11,714 bases of DNA from Opitutaceae bacterium UBA4094 (GTDB lineage: Bacteria; Verrucomicrobiota; Verrucomicrobiia; Opitutales; Opitutaceae): the NCBI GenBank assembly GCA_002382525.1, contig DFYA01000254.1, forward strand, positions 1 to 11,714, in the 5' to 3' direction. Positions 5,998 through 11,714 of the stretch are shown here, in pieces. How positions within the stretch are numbered: position 1 is the stretch's first letter; the number at the start of each line of letters is the position of its first letter. Below the pieces are notes generated by a model that saw only the letters and a list, made by a program, of their open reading frames with translations, was not told the DNA's origin and searched no databases. A program made the position numbers and the translations under genes.

Positions 5998-6816
5998 TCA
6001 CTTCGATACCTTGCTGAGGCGCCAGCGCGCCAGCACTTGGGCGCTGATACGCGTGACCAGCGGCTTGGGTAGTTTCGACGAGAACGCCGTCAGCACCTTG
6101 TTTTTCCAGCCGGTGACAACCTGCGCTTTGCCTGCGGCAAGCGCGCGCAACGCTTCGTCCACGACCTGCTCGGTGGTTTGTCCGAGCGAGTCGGCGACGG
6201 AGCCTTGCTTGAGCCCGGCGCGCCGAAAAAATTCGGTTGATGTCGGCCCGGGACACACCGCGAGCGTGCGCACGCCGGTGCCGCGCAGCTCTTCGTTGAG
6301 CGCCAAACTCCAGTGCAAAACAAACGCCTTGGTCGCTCCGTAAGCGGCGAGATAAGGCGTGGGCTGGAAGGCCGCCGTCGAAGCCACGGTCATGACCACC
6401 CCGCCGCGCGATTTTAAGCACGCGAGGAGTTGCCCGGTGAGATCGACCACCGCGCGCACGTTGACATCGAGCATCTCCAATTGGTGCGCCAGATTCGGTT
6501 CGGGAAACACTCCATACGCACCGAAGCCGCTGTTGTTGATCAACAAGACCGGACCTTGCGGCGCCTCGTCCCGAAGAATCCTCAAAATCTCGTCGGCTCC
6601 CTCGCGAACACTATCCGTTTTGGACAAGTCGCACGGAACATGGCGTAGCTTAAGCTGACTCACATTTATGCACGGAATCCGCCGCGAAAGATTGCAAATG
6701 AGCACTCCGGGACGCACCGTCGCTACACGTTCGATGAAGGATTTCCCAATACCGGAAGATCCCCCCGTCACGACGACGGCGGCATACCTTGTGAGTTCTT
6801 CGCTTAGCGAGGACAT
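5998..6816 (-). CDS. Short-chain dehydrogenase/reductase (SDR family)
   Basis: NAD(P)-dependent oxidoreductase with a classical SDR Rossmann fold; substrate unknown. Numbered from an in-frame GTG at 6822, the cofactor loop is TGGSSGIG (19-26), followed by INNSGFGAYG (95-104, the family NNAG position) and the catalytic set S148, Y161 and K165 (YGATK). CPGPTST (190-196) is the usual PG motif after beta-6. The 272-274 residues match classical SDRs. The chosen start is the ATG at 6816, two codons inside the GTG; neither has a strong Shine-Dalgarno. N-terminal residues 1-12 lie before the first beta strand and contain no signal peptide, so it is cytoplasmic. A basic C-terminus (about 240-274) follows the core. 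Its start is 56 bp from the divergent hpf start. The family is too broad for a specific reaction to be named. Confidence 0.9.
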   Translation of the reverse strand: MSSLSEELTRYAAVVVTGGSSGIGKSFIERVATVRPGVLICNLSRRIPCINVSQLKLRHVPCDLSKTDSVREGADEILRILRDEAPQGPVLLINNSGFGAYGVFPEPNLAHQLEMLDVNVRAVVDLTGQLLACLKSRGGVVMTVASTAAFQPTPYLAAYGATKAFVLHWSLALNEELRGTGVRTLAVCPGPTSTEFFRRAGLKQGSVADSLGQTTEQVVDEALRALAAGKAQVVTGWKNKVLTAFSSKLPKPLVTRISAQVLARWRLSKVSK

Positions 6817-6872
6817 GAGCACGAGCAGGCTATCAATTTCAGGCTAGGTCTAACCAAAAACATACTGCAGCC
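6817..6872. promoter_or_regulatory. Divergent promoter region between the SDR gene and hpf
   Basis: Only 56 bp separate the two divergent starts. The hexamer AGGCTA occurs twice (6827-6832 and 6841-6846), the second within a near-palindrome GGCTAGGTCTAACC (6842-6855). I could not find a convincing -35/-10 pair for either gene, so promoters may extend into the 5' ends of the genes. Regulation is not shown. Confidence 0.25.
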
Positions 6873-7247
6873 ATGAATAGACAAAATAATCCGCAGGAAG
6901 TGATCGTATCAGGCATTCACCTTGAGTTAACCCCGTCGCTTAAGACCTTTGTCCAAGACAAAGCCGAGCGCCTGTTCCGCCATCAAGAACGCATCATTCG
7001 CGTTCGCGTCGAACTTGAGTGCGACCCGAAACAAGCGGTCGCCCACCGCTTTACGGCCAAAGGCCACATACAAATTTACGGGCCCGATATGAACGCTTCC
7101 GTCTCGTCCGACGAATGCCACAAAGCGACCGCCATGTTGATCGACAAACTGGATCGCATGCTTGAGCGACGCGCCCACATGGTGAAAGCCAAGCGCCAAC
7201 ACGTGCGCGTGGCCGATCTGGAAGAAGCCGCCACCGTGGACACCTGA
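6873..7247 (+). CDS. hpf: Ribosome hibernation promoting factor, short form (HPF/YfiA family)
   Basis: Binds the small ribosomal subunit near the decoding centre when growth slows and keeps ribosomes inactive but intact. The 124 residues contain the single conserved domain: VIVSGIHLELTPSLKTFVQDKAERLFRH (residues 10-37, split here as VIVSGIHLELTP and the following helix), IIRVRVELE (41-49), AKGHIQIYGPDMNASVSSDE (62-81) and the second helix KATAMLIDKLDRMLERR (84-100) rich in basic residues. It lacks the C-terminal dimerisation domain of long HPF, so it is a short-type protein comparable to E. coli HPF/YfiA. The ATG at 6873 has no strong Shine-Dalgarno; the first nine residues precede the conserved strand. 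It is a single-gene unit, divergent from the dehydrogenase gene and closed by an intrinsic terminator. Confidence 0.92.
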   Translation: MNRQNNPQEVIVSGIHLELTPSLKTFVQDKAERLFRHQERIIRVRVELECDPKQAVAHRFTAKGHIQIYGPDMNASVSSDECHKATAMLIDKLDRMLERRAHMVKAKRQHVRVADLEEAATVDT

Positions 7248-7275
7248 TCCGCTCCTCGTTCGTCGGTAGCCTTAC

Positions 7276-7306
7276 AACCCGCCGCTCCTAGCCCGGCGGG
7301 TTTTTT
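7276..7306 (+). terminator. Intrinsic terminator of hpf
   Basis: AACCCGCCG (7276-7284) and CGGCGGGTT (7294-7302) form a perfect 9-bp GC-rich stem with a nine-base loop, followed by an uninterrupted T run to 7306. It begins 29 bases after the hpf stop codon. The reverse strand lacks a T tract after the stem, so it serves the plus strand only. Confidence 0.9.
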
Positions 7307-7339
7307 GTTGTCCCCACGCCGGGCCCTTCGCTGCCCAGA

Positions 7340-9337
7340 TCACCGTTCGCCGCTACGCATACGGGACAGATAGAGACTGGAGTTCGACTCGTATTTCTTG
7401 AGCACCTCAACGATGCGCTTCCGGTAATCCAGCTGCGAAGGAATGCTGTTTTCCCAATAATCGCAGGTCCGATAATAGTCGTAGTAGTCGCCCGTGGTGA
7501 GTTCGCGCACCCCATCCTCCGAGATCGAGCGGATGACACGGAAAAGGTCTTTCACCTCCGTCGCGGCGTTCAGGCTGCTTTTACCGGCGGCGCGATAGCG
7601 CGATTCGAAATTGTCGATGATCGAGGTGAGTCGTGGGTGCTGGCGTGCGCTGGCGAAATCGAATTTGATCACCGCGACGAGCGCCTCAGATGTCTCGCGA
7701 AATTTATCGATCCGCTCCGCCTGCGCGTTCCAGCGTCCCAAGTCGATCGCCTCCCACCTGGAAACGCCGTCCAGACGAAACCCGAACCATCGTTTATCGA
7801 CCTTAACCGGAGGTGGCGTTACTCGCCGCATACCGGGCCTCTGGGCTGCCTCGGTGCTCTCGACTTCGACTTGCCGGGTCTCCGAGTAGGTCGCCACGCC
7901 AACCACTTCGTTAGTCGCCAAGTTAACGATCGGGCTGCCGCTGTTGCCCGACTGGAAATTGGCATCCACTTCGATCAATTTCGGGCCGATGCCTTTGATG
8001 CTTCCACTCGTTTGAGTGGCCACGCCTCCTCCGCGCCGATTCCCGACGACGACCACCTTGTCACCAATTTTGCTCGTCTGAAAAACGTCGCTGGCGAGCC
8101 GTAGATCGCCCTCGCCCTTCGGTATCCGAATGATGGCGATGTCGCCGCCCACCGCACCGAATATGCCTTGAACGGGAACCTCTTCGCCCCGCAGCGTCTT
8201 GATAGAAATCTTTCGGTTGCCCACCAACACGTGCAGGTTGGTCACCACGAAGTCCACGTCGCGGATTTTTGTCATGAACCCCGTGGCTGTTCCGCCCTCG
8301 CCGTCGATCAGGACGATGCCCGACATCTGTTCGTAGCTGAGGGCCTGTCCGACGATGGCCTCCGGTGTCTCCTCTTGTGCGGGCGGTGCCGTGATCGGTT
8401 CAGGCGGGGGAGCGGCAGTTGCTTGGGCCTGCGTCGTCGCAGGCTGGGCTCCGGGGGCGATGTCGGCCAGCTTCACCAGCTCTGCCACGCTGACGAAACC
8501 GAGTTTCGCCGCGTTCAGCGTCTCGGCCGGAGGCGGGTTTCCGACCAAGAAATCGGCCGACAAAAACGCCGCGGGCGCCTGTTGGTTTTTGTAGACCGTC
8601 TCCACGACCATCAGTCGACGGCCCGGTGTCGGTCGGCGGAGGTGCTGCGGTTCGTCCACCGGTCGTTGCACGATCGTGCGCACGATCAACGACGATTGTT
8701 GATCGACCCACACGATCGCCGGCCCGCCGTCGAGAGTCTTGGCCGCGATTCGATAAGCCGGACGCCCGTCAACGTGCTCGCGACCGATCACATCTCCCTC
8801 GACCAACCCCAGCGGGATCGTCCCCTCCGGAAGCGAGCCGTCGGCGCGAAAGTGGCGCAGAACCATATCCTCCATCAAACCCGCGCCCAGCCGGGTTGTG
8901 GCCAGGCGATTAAATTGTTCCGAAGGCATGTCTTGCACGAGGTAACGGGTTCCCACGTGAACGCCTTGCTTGGCCTGCCCCAACTCGGCCCGCCCCATCA
9001 CCGACCACGTGTTGGGCGCCGTGTTATGCCCAACGGACGAAGATAGCGTTCCCTCGAAATTCCGTTGCACCGCCAGCCAGTAAGCCTCGGGCCGTTTGAC
9101 CCGTAACTGCGCGCGATAGAATTCGGTGGCCCGCACATCATAGCGCGGGAGCTCGCCCTCGACCTCCGGGGCAAACATGAGATGAAGCGTTCGGCTGTCG
9201 ACCTGCACCGCAAACGACGGCGTATTTGCATACGCCTTGGCGGCGGCTTCGAGGATTGGCTTAGCGTCTTGGCCGATCGCGACGCAACTCGTCACAACAA
9301 TCAGGCAGAGGCTGAGGGAAAAACGGAAAAGATTCAT
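7340..9337 (-). CDS. Secreted trypsin-like serine protease with N-terminal LolA/DUF2092-like domain
   Basis: From the ATG at 9337 the protein has 665 residues. It begins with an export signal: MNLFRF, a hydrophobic stretch to about residue 17, then VTSC (15-18), which fits a lipobox with C18, although Sec cleavage a few residues later is also possible. Residues about 25-270 look like a LolA/DUF2092-type fold; YRIAAKTLDGGPAIVWVDQ (195-213) and the F-x-V-G-N-P end are typical. A Pro/Ala/Gln-rich linker (about 297-323) leads to a trypsin-like domain (about 328-485) with the catalytic triad H369 (VVTNLHVL), D399 (GDIAIIRI) and S466 (QSGNSGSPIV). A C-terminal region (about 512-665, starting near KRWFGFRLDG) has no family I can name. 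The frame extends 21 codons upstream as an Arg-rich stretch that I exclude because the signal peptide starts at 9337. It acts in the periplasm or on the envelope; substrates are unknown. It is divergent from the Rsm22-like gene. Confidence 0.85.
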   Translation of the reverse strand: MNLFRFSLSLCLIVVTSCVAIGQDAKPILEAAAKAYANTPSFAVQVDSRTLHLMFAPEVEGELPRYDVRATEFYRAQLRVKRPEAYWLAVQRNFEGTLSSSVGHNTAPNTWSVMGRAELGQAKQGVHVGTRYLVQDMPSEQFNRLATTRLGAGLMEDMVLRHFRADGSLPEGTIPLGLVEGDVIGREHVDGRPAYRIAAKTLDGGPAIVWVDQQSSLIVRTIVQRPVDEPQHLRRPTPGRRLMVVETVYKNQQAPAAFLSADFLVGNPPPAETLNAAKLGFVSVAELVKLADIAPGAQPATTQAQATAAPPPEPITAPPAQEETPEAIVGQALSYEQMSGIVLIDGEGGTATGFMTKIRDVDFVVTNLHVLVGNRKISIKTLRGEEVPVQGIFGAVGGDIAIIRIPKGEGDLRLASDVFQTSKIGDKVVVVGNRRGGGVATQTSGSIKGIGPKLIEVDANFQSGNSGSPIVNLATNEVVGVATYSETRQVEVESTEAAQRPGMRRVTPPPVKVDKRWFGFRLDGVSRWEAIDLGRWNAQAERIDKFRETSEALVAVIKFDFASARQHPRLTSIIDNFESRYRAAGKSSLNAATEVKDLFRVIRSISEDGVRELTTGDYYDYYRTCDYWENSIPSQLDYRKRIVEVLKKYESNSSLYLSRMRSGER

Positions 9338-9448
9338 GAAGCAAAAACGCGGGCGCCGCCGGGACCGACGAACCCCAAGCGTTTTGATGAGCCACGGCAA
9401 ACCCTCAAATCATCTCGCCGGCTAATAATTCTTGGGCATCTACACCGT
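9338..9448. promoter_or_regulatory. Divergent promoter region between the protease and Rsm22-like genes
   Basis: The 111 bp between the two divergent starts contain an AT-rich TAATAATT at 9423-9430, about 20 bp before the plus-strand ATG, a possible -10 for the Rsm22-like gene. No good -35 hexamer is present at 16-18 bp from it. Nothing convincing was found for the protease gene. Confidence 0.3.
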
Positions 9449-10462
9449 ATGAATTGGCAGCAACTCGACTGGGCCGCGCTGGATCGCCTGCGCGCCGGAT
9501 TCCTCCACGGCGTCGGCGATGACGGCCCCTACTGGCACTCGGAATCGGACCTCGCCAGCTACGACCTCACCTACGGAGAGCGGATCGGTTGGAAATGGGA
9601 TGCGGTTCTCCGCGAACTCGCCTCGCGCGGGTGGCGACCGCCTGCTTCCGCCCGCACCGTGCTCGACTGGGGCTGCGGCAGCGGGGTGGCGGGTCGGCGC
9701 GTGCTCGAAGCGTTCGGGGTGGAGGATATCGATTTGCTGCAACTCTGGGATCACTCGCCGCTCGCGCGAAGCTTCGCTGCTCAACGCGCCCGCGAAGCCT
9801 TCCCTTCCCTCGCCGTCTCGGAATTCGCCGACACCGGTCAACCCATCGGCCTGCTCATCGTGAGTCACGTCATCAACGAGCTTTCGCCGGATGCCGTGCA
9901 AACGCTGCTCGCGCTCGTTGCACGCGCCGACGCGGTCCTTTGGGTGGAGCCCGGAACGCACGCGGTCAGCCGTCAGCTGATTGCCGTCCGCGAGGCGCTC
10001 ACGGACGCGTTTAATCTCATCGCGCCCTGCCCGCATCCGGGCATGTGCGGTTTGCTCACCGCGGGCAACGAGCGGCACTGGTGCCACTTCTTCGCGCCGC
10101 CGCCGGCCGGGGTGCAAAACGACTCCGACTGGGTTCGCTTCGGCCAACGCGCGGGCATCGATCTGCGCAGCCTGCCCTACAGTTATCTTGTTCTCGAAAA
10201 CAAACGGCTCGCGACGAGCGCCGCCGGCCCCACGTCATCGCCACTCCCGCCCACCGGGGCTTCGCGCATCCTCGGCCGCGCCGAACATTTTAAGGGGTTC
10301 GCCCGCGTGCTCTCCTGTGATGCGCCCGGTGTCGTCGAGGAACTCGAATTGCAAAAGCGCGCCGACGCCGACCTGTTCAAACAACTCAAAAAAGACGCCA
10401 ACCACCCGCTCTACCGTTGGGAACGCGCCGACCGCCGAATCGTCGGCGCGACGCGCGTGTAA
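9449..10462 (+). CDS. Rsm22/METTL17-family methyltransferase-like protein with four conserved cysteines
   Basis: Homologue of the mitochondrial small-ribosomal-subunit factor Rsm22/METTL17, which has a SAM-binding fold and assists 30S-type subunit maturation. The 337 residues contain motif I DWGCGSG (73-79), SHVINEL (139-145), WVEPGTHAVSRQLI (165-178, the family EPGT) and IAPCPHPGMC (191-200), then HWCHFF (210-215), LPYSYLVLE (242-250) and GFARVLSC (283-290). Cysteines C194, C200, C212 and C290 fall where METTL17 has its Fe-S ligands (C-x5-C, a third Cys, then a distant fourth). The spacing from the second to the third is wider than I remember for METTL17. The ATG at 9449 is chosen because the 89 upstream codons of open frame overlap the divergent protease gene and have no matching domain. 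No clear Shine-Dalgarno is seen. Methyltransferase activity is not established for the family. Confidence 0.85.
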   Translation: MNWQQLDWAALDRLRAGFLHGVGDDGPYWHSESDLASYDLTYGERIGWKWDAVLRELASRGWRPPASARTVLDWGCGSGVAGRRVLEAFGVEDIDLLQLWDHSPLARSFAAQRAREAFPSLAVSEFADTGQPIGLLIVSHVINELSPDAVQTLLALVARADAVLWVEPGTHAVSRQLIAVREALTDAFNLIAPCPHPGMCGLLTAGNERHWCHFFAPPPAGVQNDSDWVRFGQRAGIDLRSLPYSYLVLENKRLATSAAGPTSSPLPPTGASRILGRAEHFKGFARVLSCDAPGVVEELELQKRADADLFKQLKKDANHPLYRWERADRRIVGATRV

Positions 10463-10606
10463 TCCCCCGCCCGCCCACTTTTTCTCGTTCTCTTACTCGT
10501 TCTCGTTCTCCCCGATTCCTCTCCGCCCACTCAGCTGCCTCATCCCCGCCCGCTCGCTCCGGGCGTTCTCCTTGCCTTGCCGCAACCGCTTCGTTCACTC
10601 GCGCGC
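10463..10606 (+). other. Pyrimidine-rich, G-poor intergenic tract with CTCGTTCTC repeats
   Basis: The 144 bp between the Rsm22-like stop and the next start are strongly C+T-rich on the plus strand, especially 10463-10560. The nonamer CTCGTTCTC occurs three times (10484, 10496 and 10502), the last two overlapping as a CTCGTT tandem. TCTCGTTCTC is a perfect 10-base repeat at 10483 and 10501. No hairpin-plus-T-run terminator was found. A C-rich, G-poor, unstructured transcript is what Rho needs for loading, so this may be a Rho-dependent termination region for the upstream gene; that role is inferred. Confidence 0.45.
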
Positions 10607-11230
10607 ATGTCCGATCCTCTCAACCGCAAGCCTTGGCCCATGAAGTGGGTGCTCCTTGCGATCCTCGCCTGCGTTATCCCCTACACTTGGATCACGGTCG
10701 CCTACCGTAAGCCCAACCCCGCTTATCAGCCCTACGAGGACTCTAAACAACGCGCCAATGTGCACCGGCTCCTCCAGGCGGGATTTCGGCGTATCCATTT
10801 ACCAGCTACACCAACCGACGGCGCTCACGACGCTTTTCGCGCACGGCCCGATCTCGCCGCTGTGGTGACCGCGCCGGCCGGGCTAACGCCCGAACTCGAC
10901 CAAACCTTGGTGGAAACCCCGCCACTGCCATTGTCATTCAGCACAGTCTCCGCCCCCGTCAACGCCGAGGCAGGACAGCCCTACTCGCTCGCGTTCACCT
11001 GTGTCTCGGGCGAACAAAAACACCCGCTCTTCGGCGCCCATGTTTACGTAAAAGAAGGCACAATGGTGATCGTCCCGTCCTTTGCGCCGCCTGTCGGGAC
11101 GCCTCCCCCGCGCGCTGCGGAAGAATCGGTCGTCCTCACGCTGCCGGCCGACGCGCTCAAACCCGGAAGCTACACCGCACACCTCGCCGGCAGCGAAGAG
11201 TCGCGCCAATGGACGGTCGAGGTGCGCTGA
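10607..11230 (+). CDS. Membrane-anchored protein of unknown function
   Basis: I do not recognise the family. From the ATG at 10607 it has 207 residues. A short cytoplasmic N-terminus (MSDPLNRKPWPMK) is followed by one hydrophobic segment (about 14-32, WVLLAILACVIPYTWITVAY). The rest would lie outside the inner membrane. The outer part has a linker region (35-100) and a beta-rich C-terminus (about 115-207) ending in a strand-like RQWTVEVR, with PGSYTAHLAG before it, which resembles an Ig-like or FN3-like sandwich. The hydrophobic segment lacks a signal-peptidase site I would trust, so an uncleaved anchor is most likely. An in-frame ATG ten codons earlier is less likely because it adds basic residues in front of a typical N-terminus. 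It is preceded by the pyrimidine-rich tract and followed by a nested palindrome. Coding potential is supported by length and composition; function is unknown. Confidence 0.7.
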   Translation: MSDPLNRKPWPMKWVLLAILACVIPYTWITVAYRKPNPAYQPYEDSKQRANVHRLLQAGFRRIHLPATPTDGAHDAFRARPDLAAVVTAPAGLTPELDQTLVETPPLPLSFSTVSAPVNAEAGQPYSLAFTCVSGEQKHPLFGAHVYVKEGTMVIVPSFAPPVGTPPPRAAEESVVLTLPADALKPGSYTAHLAGSEESRQWTVEVR

Positions 11231-11254
11231 GCCGCGCGGCAATTGCGGTTCCTT

Positions 11255-11306
11255 GTAGCGCAGGCTTCCAGCCTGCTTTCCGAAGCAGACTGGAAGTCTG
11301 CGCTAC
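11255..11306. repeat. Intergenic nested palindrome (two hairpins within an inverted repeat)
   Basis: Two 24-base arms (11255-11278 and 11283-11306) are inverted copies matching at 22 positions, separated by four bases. Each arm is itself a hairpin: GCAGGCT-TCC-AGCCTGC in the left arm and GCAGACT-GGA-AGTCTGC in the right. The two positions where the arms differ pair with each other inside each local hairpin (G-C on the left, A-T on the right), so both hairpins stay perfect. The outer GTAGC/GCTAC ends pair too. It lies between a plus-strand gene (stop 11230) and the convergent recN end (stop 11337). The design resembles REP/BIME-type dispersed elements; I believe similar repeats are common in verrucomicrobial genomes, but copy number cannot be judged from one window. 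There is no T run, so it is not a standard intrinsic terminator. Confidence 0.8.
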
Positions 11307-11336
11307 GACTCCGCCGGCGGCCTCGCCACCCTTCGG

Positions 11337-11714
11337 TCACCCCAACAGCTCTTCGGCGTGCGCCAGCGCGCTCTTCGCGGTGCGATCGCCCAACATACGC
11401 GCGAGTTCGCTGACGCGCACTTTGCGGCTCGCCTGGATCGGCTCGATGGTGACCACCGCGCGATCTTTCGACTGGTCCTTTGTCACCAACAGATGGCTGT
11501 CGCCCTGCGCGGCGACTTGCGGGAGGTGGGTCACGCAGAGCACCTGATGGCCCTTGGCGATCTCCGCCATTTTTTCACCGACCACACGGCCAATCTCACC
11601 ACCGACGTTGGCATCGACTTCGTCAAAAACCAGCACGGGCACGCCGTCGAGGTCGGCGAGCACCGTCTTCAAGGCGAGCATCACACGGGCGAGTTCGCCG
11701 CTCGAAGCGATGCG
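11337..11714 (-). CDS. recN: DNA repair protein RecN, C-terminal end (5' part outside window)
   Basis: SMC-like ATPase involved in double-strand break repair. Only the last 125 residues are present; the gene enters from the right edge in frame, and an in-window GTG/ATG is not the true start. Visible elements are the ABC signature RIASSGELARVMLALK (first 16 residues in the window), the Walker B and D-loop VLVFDEVDANVGG, the CVTHLPQVAA stretch with the switch histidine, and the family C-terminus SELARMLGDRTAKSALAHAEELL. Two places differ from the common form: ASSGELAR for ASGGELSR, and DANVGG for DxGVGG. The N-terminal Walker A half and coiled coil lie beyond the window. It is convergent with the membrane-anchored protein gene, with the nested palindrome between them. 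Confidence 0.95.
   Translation of the reverse strand, partial: RIASSGELARVMLALKTVLADLDGVPVLVFDEVDANVGGEIGRVVGEKMAEIAKGHQVLCVTHLPQVAAQGDSHLLVTKDQSKDRAVVTIEPIQASRKVRVSELARMLGDRTAKSALAHAEELLG

Noticed and set aside
5789..6421. N-terminal extension of the pseudouridine synthase (open frame continues 211 codons upstream)
   Set aside because: Most of it overlaps the well-supported dehydrogenase gene in another frame, the translation is Arg-rich and domain-free, and homology starts right after the ATG at 5788.
9338..9400. 21-residue extension of the protease upstream of the signal peptide
   Set aside because: The extension is Arg-rich and would bury the export signal that starts at the ATG at 9337.
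9182..9448. N-terminal extension of the Rsm22-like protein
   Set aside because: The extra 89 codons overlap the start and signal peptide of the divergent protease gene and show no matching sequence. The family begins at the ATG at 9449.
11255..11306. Intrinsic terminator for the membrane protein gene or recN
   Set aside because: No T tract follows either arm on either strand; the nested repeat structure fits a dispersed palindromic element better.
1..11714. CRISPR array, tRNA or rRNA gene, insertion sequence, phage or defence module
   Set aside because: No regularly spaced repeats, cloverleaf-like sequence, transposase, integrase or recognisable defence protein was found; nearly all of the window is covered by housekeeping or metabolic genes.

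Overview
The window is a GC-rich (roughly 60% or more by eye) stretch of bacterial chromosome. The protein set and sequence style fit a fermentative member of the Verrucomicrobiota, most likely Opitutaceae. This placement is inferred from familiarity with the proteins and from a propionate-type energy module; no marker gene was searched. Shine-Dalgarno motifs are weak or absent before most genes. Both ends cut through a gene: the 3' part of birA is missing on the left and the 5' part of recN on the right.

Left half (1-4878, all minus strand). A tight six-gene operon, read right to left: methylmalonyl-CoA epimerase, carboxyltransferase alpha subunit, biotin carrier protein, OadG-type delta subunit, OadB-type membrane beta subunit, and biotin-protein ligase. 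The first five form the final part of the succinate-to-propionate route. The epimerase supplies (S)-methylmalonyl-CoA, the carboxyltransferase moves its carboxyl group to biotin, and the membrane beta subunit decarboxylates carboxybiotin while exporting Na+. BirA, the last gene, would attach biotin to Lys106 of the carrier. Two subunits depart from the usual form: the OadG-like protein carries a tandem duplication of its C-terminal motif, and the OadB protein has an extra segment near its N-terminus.

Centre (4879-7339). A 169-bp upstream region with small palindromes is followed by an RluA-type pseudouridine synthase and a short-chain dehydrogenase/reductase (both minus). A short hibernation-promoting factor gene (plus) is divergent from the dehydrogenase and ends in a clear intrinsic terminator.

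Right half (7340-11714). A large secreted protein joins a LolA/DUF2092-like N-terminal domain to a trypsin-like serine protease (minus). It is divergent from an Rsm22-family methyltransferase-like protein that has four cysteines resembling the Fe-S ligands of mitochondrial METTL17 (plus). Then come a pyrimidine-rich repeat tract, a membrane-anchored protein of unknown function (plus), an intergenic nested palindrome with compensatory base changes between its halves, and the C-terminal end of RecN (minus).

No rRNA, tRNA, CRISPR array, insertion sequence, phage gene or obvious defence island was seen. The region looks like ordinary chromosome with a few unusual details, not a mobile island. No gene-free stretch exceeds 300 bases.
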